Below are positions 12,684 through 15,403 of a stretch of DNA of 15,403 nt, in pieces. Each line of letters opens with the position of its first letter. The first letter of the stretch is position 1. The stretch comes from an uncultured Verrucomicrobia subdivision 3 bacterium (lineage in GTDB: Bacteria > Verrucomicrobiota > Verrucomicrobiia > Limisphaerales > UBA11358), in assembly GCA_903861445.1 (NCBI GenBank), contig CAIOUK010000062.1, positions 1-15,403 of the forward strand, read 5' to 3'. A model generated the notes under the pieces. That model had not been told where the DNA came from. It ran no database searches and worked only from the letters and a program-made list of their open reading frames with translations. Both the position numbers and the translations under genes were made by a program.

Positions 12684-13016
12684 TCAAGCTTTCTTCACGA
12701 AGCAGGCTTTCAGGCCGACGGCGATGTTGTCCACCTTGCAGGAAATTTCATGATCACCATCCACCAGGCGGATGGGTTTGGACTTCGAGCCACCCTTGAG
12801 CACCTGCGACCCCCCCAGTTTCAAATCCTTAATCAAGATAACACAGTCGCCATCGGCCAACACATTGCCGTGGGCATCCTTGACGATGCGCGGGCCATCG
12901 GCCACTTCCGGCGCGGCCTCACGCGGCCATTCGTGACCGCAGGTGACGCATTCCCATTTGTCGGGAAATTCCAAAACGTCGTTCATCTCGCACATCGGGC
13001 AGGCGGGTTTGCTCAT
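12684..13016 (-). CDS. phnA: PhnA-like zinc-ribbon protein (YjdM family)
   Basis: 110 residues. An N-terminal zinc ribbon (MSKPACPMC... then WECVTCGHEW: Cys6/Cys9 and Cys23/Cys26) is followed by the PhnA domain, with VKDAHGNVLADGDCVILIKD, LKLGGSQVLKGGSKSKPIRL and a C-terminal NIAVGLKACFVKK. Despite the name, this widespread family is not established as phosphonoacetate hydrolase and its role is unclear. The start at 13016 is chosen because the family begins right at the zinc ribbon; the longer in-frame extension is antisense to the esterase. It is divergent from the esterase gene by 78 nt. Confidence 0.9.
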   Translation of the reverse strand: MSKPACPMCEMNDVLEFPDKWECVTCGHEWPREAAPEVADGPRIVKDAHGNVLADGDCVILIKDLKLGGSQVLKGGSKSKPIRLVDGDHEISCKVDNIAVGLKACFVKKA

Positions 13017-13058
13017 AAGCTGGGAGCTTAACCCATTTTTACGAACCGACTCAAGCGT

Positions 13059-13085
13059 TGTAACATTTTTTGCCGGCGGCACGTC
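13059..13085 (+). promoter_or_regulatory. Candidate ECF-like promoter for the esterase
   Basis: TGTAAC (13059-13064), 17 nt, CGTC (13082-13085), ending 9 nt before the ATG at 13095. The boxes resemble general ECF consensus elements but differ from motifs A and B in sequence and spacing, and there is only one copy. Confidence 0.3.
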
Positions 13086-13094
13086 TGGAAGAAC

Positions 13095-13889
13095 ATGAAC
13101 AAATTTCTCGGCATCTTGATGGCGCTGCTGTTGGCCGCACCGCTGGCGCACGCGGCGGAAAATTTGCAAACGGTGGATTTTACCGTGGCTGGCGTGGCAC
13201 GCACGGCGTTGGTGTATGTGCCGGCGGCGGCAAAAACAAATCCCACACCGGTGGTTTTTGTTTTTCACGGACATGGCGGCAATGCCCGCCAGGTGGAACG
13301 CAGTTTTCACATCGAACGCGAATGGCCCGAAGCCATCGTGGTTTATATGCAGGGACTGCCGACCGTCGGGCAGTTGACCGATCCGCAGGGTGCGCGCAAC
13401 GGCTGGCAGGCGGCGGCGGGTAACAATGGCGACCGCGACTTAAAATTCTTTGACGCGGTGCTGGCGCGGTTGAAAACGGATTACCGCGTGGATGCCAAAA
13501 GAATTTACGCGACAGGCCATTCCAACGGCGGCGGCTTCACTTACCTGCTGTGGCTGACGCGCGGAGAGATGTTCGCCGCCGTCGCGCCCTGTGCGGCCGT
13601 GGCGAAATACGCGTTGCAGTTGCCGCCGAAGCCGGTTCTGCACATCGCAGGTGAGAACGATCCGCTGGTGAAATTTTCCTGGCAGAAGCTGATGCTGGAG
13701 TCGCTGCGAAAAATCAATGGTTGCGACCCGACGGGCAAATCGTGGGCGGAGGACTGCACGTTGTATCCGTCAAAAACCGGCACGCCGGTCGTGACTTTTA
13801 TTCATCCGGGCGGCCATGTGGTGCCGGTGTCCGCCCCGGCACTGATTGTGAAATTCTTCAAGGAACATCCGGGCGAAGCCGGGAAGTAA
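13095..13889 (+). CDS. Secreted PHB-depolymerase/LpqC-family esterase
   Basis: 264 residues. A signal peptide (MNKFLGILMALLLAAPLAHA) is followed by an alpha/beta-hydrolase domain. The oxyanion region is FHGHGG at 57-62. The nucleophile elbow GHSNGG is at 141-146 (Ser143). Likely Asp189 in GENDP and His241 in HPGGHVVP complete the triad. Cys210 and Cys221 may form a disulfide. Related enzymes cleave polyhydroxybutyrate, feruloyl or acetyl-xylan esters; the substrate here cannot be fixed. A Shine-Dalgarno-like GGAAG precedes the ATG, unusual for this window. Downstream is the minus-strand terminator of the convergent gene. Confidence 0.88.
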   Translation: MNKFLGILMALLLAAPLAHAAENLQTVDFTVAGVARTALVYVPAAAKTNPTPVVFVFHGHGGNARQVERSFHIEREWPEAIVVYMQGLPTVGQLTDPQGARNGWQAAAGNNGDRDLKFFDAVLARLKTDYRVDAKRIYATGHSNGGGFTYLLWLTRGEMFAAVAPCAAVAKYALQLPPKPVLHIAGENDPLVKFSWQKLMLESLRKINGCDPTGKSWAEDCTLYPSKTGTPVVTFIHPGGHVVPVSAPALIVKFFKEHPGEAGK

Positions 13890-13898
13890 AATCGCGAA

Positions 13899-13938
13899 CA
13901 AAAACCGCCCCTCCGATTCCAGTTGCTCGGAGAGGCGG
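13899..13938 (-). terminator. Intrinsic terminator of the 41-residue Lys-rich gene
   Basis: On the minus strand a 12-bp stem with one mismatch (arms 13938-13927 and 13916-13905, 10-nt loop) is followed immediately by TTTTTG. It lies 14 nt past the stop of the small gene at 13952-14077 and also separates it from the convergent esterase. Confidence 0.75.
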
Positions 13939-13951
13939 CAGCCAGCGGCGG

Positions 13952-14077
13952 TTACCTTTTCTTGGCAGCAGCAGACTTGGCGGCCACGGCCGCATTTTTC
14001 TTGGCGTTGGCGCTGTTGGTTTTGGCGTTTTTCTGGCCGGATTTCTTCTGGTTAGCTTTCGGGGATTTGTCGCCCAT
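13952..14077 (-). CDS. Tiny Lys/Ala-rich basic protein (41 aa)
   Basis: The ATG at 14077 begins MGDKSPKANQKKSGQKNAK, and the frame ends ...AAKSAAAKKR at a TAA. Composition is almost entirely Lys, Ala, Asn, Ser and Gln, with no acidic run or hydrophobic core, so it is intrinsically disordered. It resembles histone-H1-like or ribosome/nucleoid-associated tails in composition only. A good intrinsic terminator follows the stop codon, supporting expression. A similar 27-residue gene lies at 15282-15365. Function is unknown. DNA or RNA binding is a guess from charge. Confidence 0.65.
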   Translation of the reverse strand: MGDKSPKANQKKSGQKNAKTNSANAKKNAAVAAKSAAAKKR

Positions 14078-14185
14078 AACTTTTATTTTGGTTCTGCGGT
14101 TGACTCACCTGCGGCATGGAATTTTCTCCGGCAGGCAGGGCATCGTGCGCGGTGGTCAGCCGATTGTAAATGACCGAGGCGATTT

Positions 14186-14920
14186 TTATTTGCCCGCACG
14201 CGTCACGCGAACCTCGACGCGATAAGTCACCCGAACCAGTAAATCACCGCGGCCACCGCGTGTTTTCGGCAAACCTTCGTTGGCGATGCGAATTATTTCT
14301 CCGCGCGCCACGCGGCGTGGAATTTGGACGCGCAACATCCCGCCGGTCAGCCCGTGAATCATTTCCGTGCCGCCGTGCGTGGCACGCTCGGCTTTAATTT
14401 TCAAATCACAGCGCAAATCGGAACCGCGCACTTTAAAACGAAAGTTCGGTTGCGCCTTCACGCGCAATTCCAAAAAACCGCCAAAGGTTTCGTCGCGCGG
14501 AATTTTGAAGCGTGTGCCCGGCGCAGTTTCCGGCGGAACAACGAGTTCGTAAATTTCCACGCCGTTTGGATTGGCGGGATCATTAACGCGAACTTCGCGT
14601 TTCGTGCCGCGCAAAAAATCCTCGAGCGGCAAATTTACATCCTGCGAAATGTTGCGCTGGATTTTTGCCGCCCGCGCGGGCGCGGAAGATTTTTTTGGCG
14701 CGTCCAGTTCGCGGTCGTAGGCGGCGCGCAAATCGGGATCGCTTAAAATTTCGTAGGCGGCATTCAGTTCCTGCGTGCGAGCCAGCGAAGCGTGCGCACC
14801 GCCGTTGACATCAGGATGAAGCTGCTTAGCGAGCGAGCGATACGCGGCCCGGATTTGTGCGAGCGTGCACCGGCGGTCAAGACCGAGCGTGGCGTAGTGG
14901 TTGGGAGTCGGACGTTGCAA
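14186..14920 (-). CDS. DnaJ/CbpA-type co-chaperone
   Basis: 244 residues. The J-domain is at about 7-70, with HYATLGLDRRCTLAQIRAAY, the HPD motif at 35-37 (AKQLHPDVNGG) and AAYEILSDPDLRAAYD. A short linker without G/F-rich or CxxCxGxG zinc repeats leads to the DnaJ C-terminal beta-domain (about 95-240; DVNLPLEDFLRGTKREVRVN, LELRVKAQPNFRFKVRGSDL, GLPKTRGGRGDLLVRVTYRV). This is the CbpA-like class that stimulates DnaK and delivers substrates. The start codon is TTG: an in-frame TAA lies three codons upstream and no ATG is available. It is 9 nt downstream of the 78-residue gene and so coupled to it. Confidence 0.9.
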   Translation of the reverse strand: MQRPTPNHYATLGLDRRCTLAQIRAAYRSLAKQLHPDVNGGAHASLARTQELNAAYEILSDPDLRAAYDRELDAPKKSSAPARAAKIQRNISQDVNLPLEDFLRGTKREVRVNDPANPNGVEIYELVVPPETAPGTRFKIPRDETFGGFLELRVKAQPNFRFKVRGSDLRCDLKIKAERATHGGTEMIHGLTGGMLRVQIPRRVARGEIIRIANEGLPKTRGGRGDLLVRVTYRVEVRVTRAGK

Positions 14921-14929
14921 GCGGCCAGC

Positions 14930-15166
14930 TTACTGCGCAACGGCGTCCACGTCAGCTTCATTGATGACGGGCGATTTTTTACCGGCGGTCAGCAACTGCG
15001 CACCTTTGAGCAGGCGGCAAAAATCTTTTTTACTGGTGACGACCTTCGTGCCGGCCTTGCTGGTGAGGCTGGGGTGGGATTTGTATTCCACTTCGAGCCG
15101 TTCCAACCGGACGATGCGGATGAATTGTCCGTCTTTTTTCCAGACTTGGGCTTGGGAGAGTCTCAT
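14930..15166 (-). CDS. Small hypothetical protein upstream of DnaJ
   Basis: 78 residues starting MRLSQAQVWKKDGQFIRIVR and containing ERLEVEYKSHP and SKKDFCRLLKGAQLL. It is soluble, basic in the centre, with an acidic end. I do not recognise a named family. Support for a real gene is its ATG start, protein-like composition, the 9-nt spacing to the dnaJ-like start and the terminator-like hairpin just upstream that isolates the unit. It may act with the co-chaperone, but nothing in the sequence shows how. Confidence 0.7.
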   Translation of the reverse strand: MRLSQAQVWKKDGQFIRIVRLERLEVEYKSHPSLTSKAGTKVVTSKKDFCRLLKGAQLLTAGKKSPVINEADVDAVAQ

Positions 15167-15183
15167 GGCGAAAATAATAACCG

Positions 15184-15222
15184 GCGAAAAAGAATCCCGC
15201 GCGGCGTCGAACGCGGCGGGAT
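15184..15222 (-). terminator. Likely intrinsic terminator of the 27-residue Lys-rich gene
   Basis: On the minus strand ATCCCGC...GCGGGAT arms (15222-15216 and 15200-15194), extended by GCG/CGC with one bulged C, are followed by TTCTTTTTC. It lies between the 27-residue gene and the 78-residue gene. Confidence 0.55.
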
Positions 15223-15239
15223 GAAGTGGCCGGAGAAGT

Positions 15240-15269
15240 TTGTCTCTCCTGTTTTTTCAGGAGAGACAA
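15240..15269. repeat. Perfect 12-bp stem-loop downstream of the 27-residue gene
   Basis: TTGTCTCTCCTG (15240-15251) pairs perfectly with CAGGAGAGACAA (15258-15269) around a TTTTTT loop. It is a strong hairpin 12 nt past the stop of the small gene. There is no T-tract after it on either strand, so it may stabilise the mRNA 3' end or be a protein-binding palindrome rather than a terminator. Confidence 0.5.
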
Positions 15270-15281
15270 TAACCGGCGGCG

Positions 15282-15365
15282 TTACTTCTTTTTAGCAACC
15301 TTCTTTTTCGCGACGACCTTTTTGGCGGGTTTGCTTGCTTTGGATTTAACAGCTTTTTTAGCCAT
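15282..15365 (-). CDS. Tiny Lys-rich basic protein (27 aa)
   Basis: The ATG at 15365 reads MAKKAVKSKASKPAKKVV, then AKKKVAKKK and TAA. About half the residues are lysine and the rest mainly Ala and Val, in AKK repeats like the tails of bacterial histone-H1-like proteins. It is far below normal H1-like length, so it may be a free-standing tail. It is followed by a perfect hairpin and a terminator-like hairpin, which supports transcription. A function is not assignable. Confidence 0.62.
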   Translation of the reverse strand: MAKKAVKSKASKPAKKVVAKKKVAKKK

Positions 15366-15403
15366 AATGTTTGTTTTGAGTTGTGGTTAGTTTGTGTGCG
15401 GAA

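Noticed and set aside
13017..13310. N-terminal extension of the PhnA-like protein
   Set aside because: It is antisense to the esterase gene and rich in Arg/His/Cys as expected of a shadow frame; the family starts at the zinc ribbon (13016).
15240..15269. Perfect 12-bp hairpin as an intrinsic terminator
   Set aside because: No T-tract follows on either strand; recorded only as a stem-loop.
1..15403. CRISPR array, transposase or insertion sequence, rRNA
   Set aside because: No regular repeat-spacer pattern, no transposase or integrase reading frame, and no rRNA-like sequence were seen anywhere in the window.

Overview
This window looks like chromosome from a moderately GC-rich, Gram-negative-type bacterium. 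The best guess is Verrucomicrobiota (Pedosphaera/Limisphaera-like). This rests on gene content, scarce Shine-Dalgarno sequences, abundant ECF-type sigma/zinc-finger anti-sigma pairs and small lysine-rich proteins. It is inference, not a database result.

Layout. 1-327: a possible edge-truncated minus-strand gene and a promoter. 328-789: exported YHS-domain protein. 900-1760 (+): sigma factor 1 and a small zinc-binding anti-sigma-like protein. 1778-3139 (-): sigma factor 2 followed by two tandem paralogous 103-residue zinc/histidine proteins. 3303-3668 (+): B-box-like zinc protein with membrane segments. 3756-4820 (-): MsrB-MsrA lipoprotein, divergent from an exported TlpA-like thioredoxin (4903-5433). 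Then come a DUF1223 protein, a second YHS protein, and a compact run of DoxX, DinB, DedA/ATP-grasp fusion, NRDE/TANGO2 and a broken uracil-DNA glycosylase gene (to about 10636). 10739-12370: SDR oxidoreductase, thioredoxin, DUF1348 protein. 12371-12683: non-coding, with a tRNA 3'-end relic and short direct repeats resembling an integration scar. 12684-15403: PhnA-like protein (-), secreted esterase (+), then a minus-strand group of two tiny Lys-rich proteins, a DnaJ-type co-chaperone and a conserved-looking small protein.

The main discovery is two families of promoter-like motifs that share a -35-like core but differ at the -10. Motif A is TGTAAGG-N15-CGAC. It occurs six times, and every TGTAAGG I found on either strand has CGAC at exactly this spacing. 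Its sites precede the second anti-sigma paralogue, the B-box protein, MsrBA, TlpA, YHS-2 and the DoxX operon. Motif B is GTAAGA-N14-CGCATC. It occurs four times, before YHS-1, sigma factor 1 itself, the SDR gene and the thioredoxin/DUF1348 pair.

I infer that sigma 1 reads motif B and autoregulates, and that sigma 2 reads motif A. The two sigma loci would then control parallel regulons for thiol, methionine-sulfoxide and redox repair. Each regulon has one YHS paralogue and one thioredoxin: exported in A, cytoplasmic in B. At three motif A genes the ATG lies only 8 nt after the -10 element and has no Shine-Dalgarno, which suggests leaderless mRNAs.
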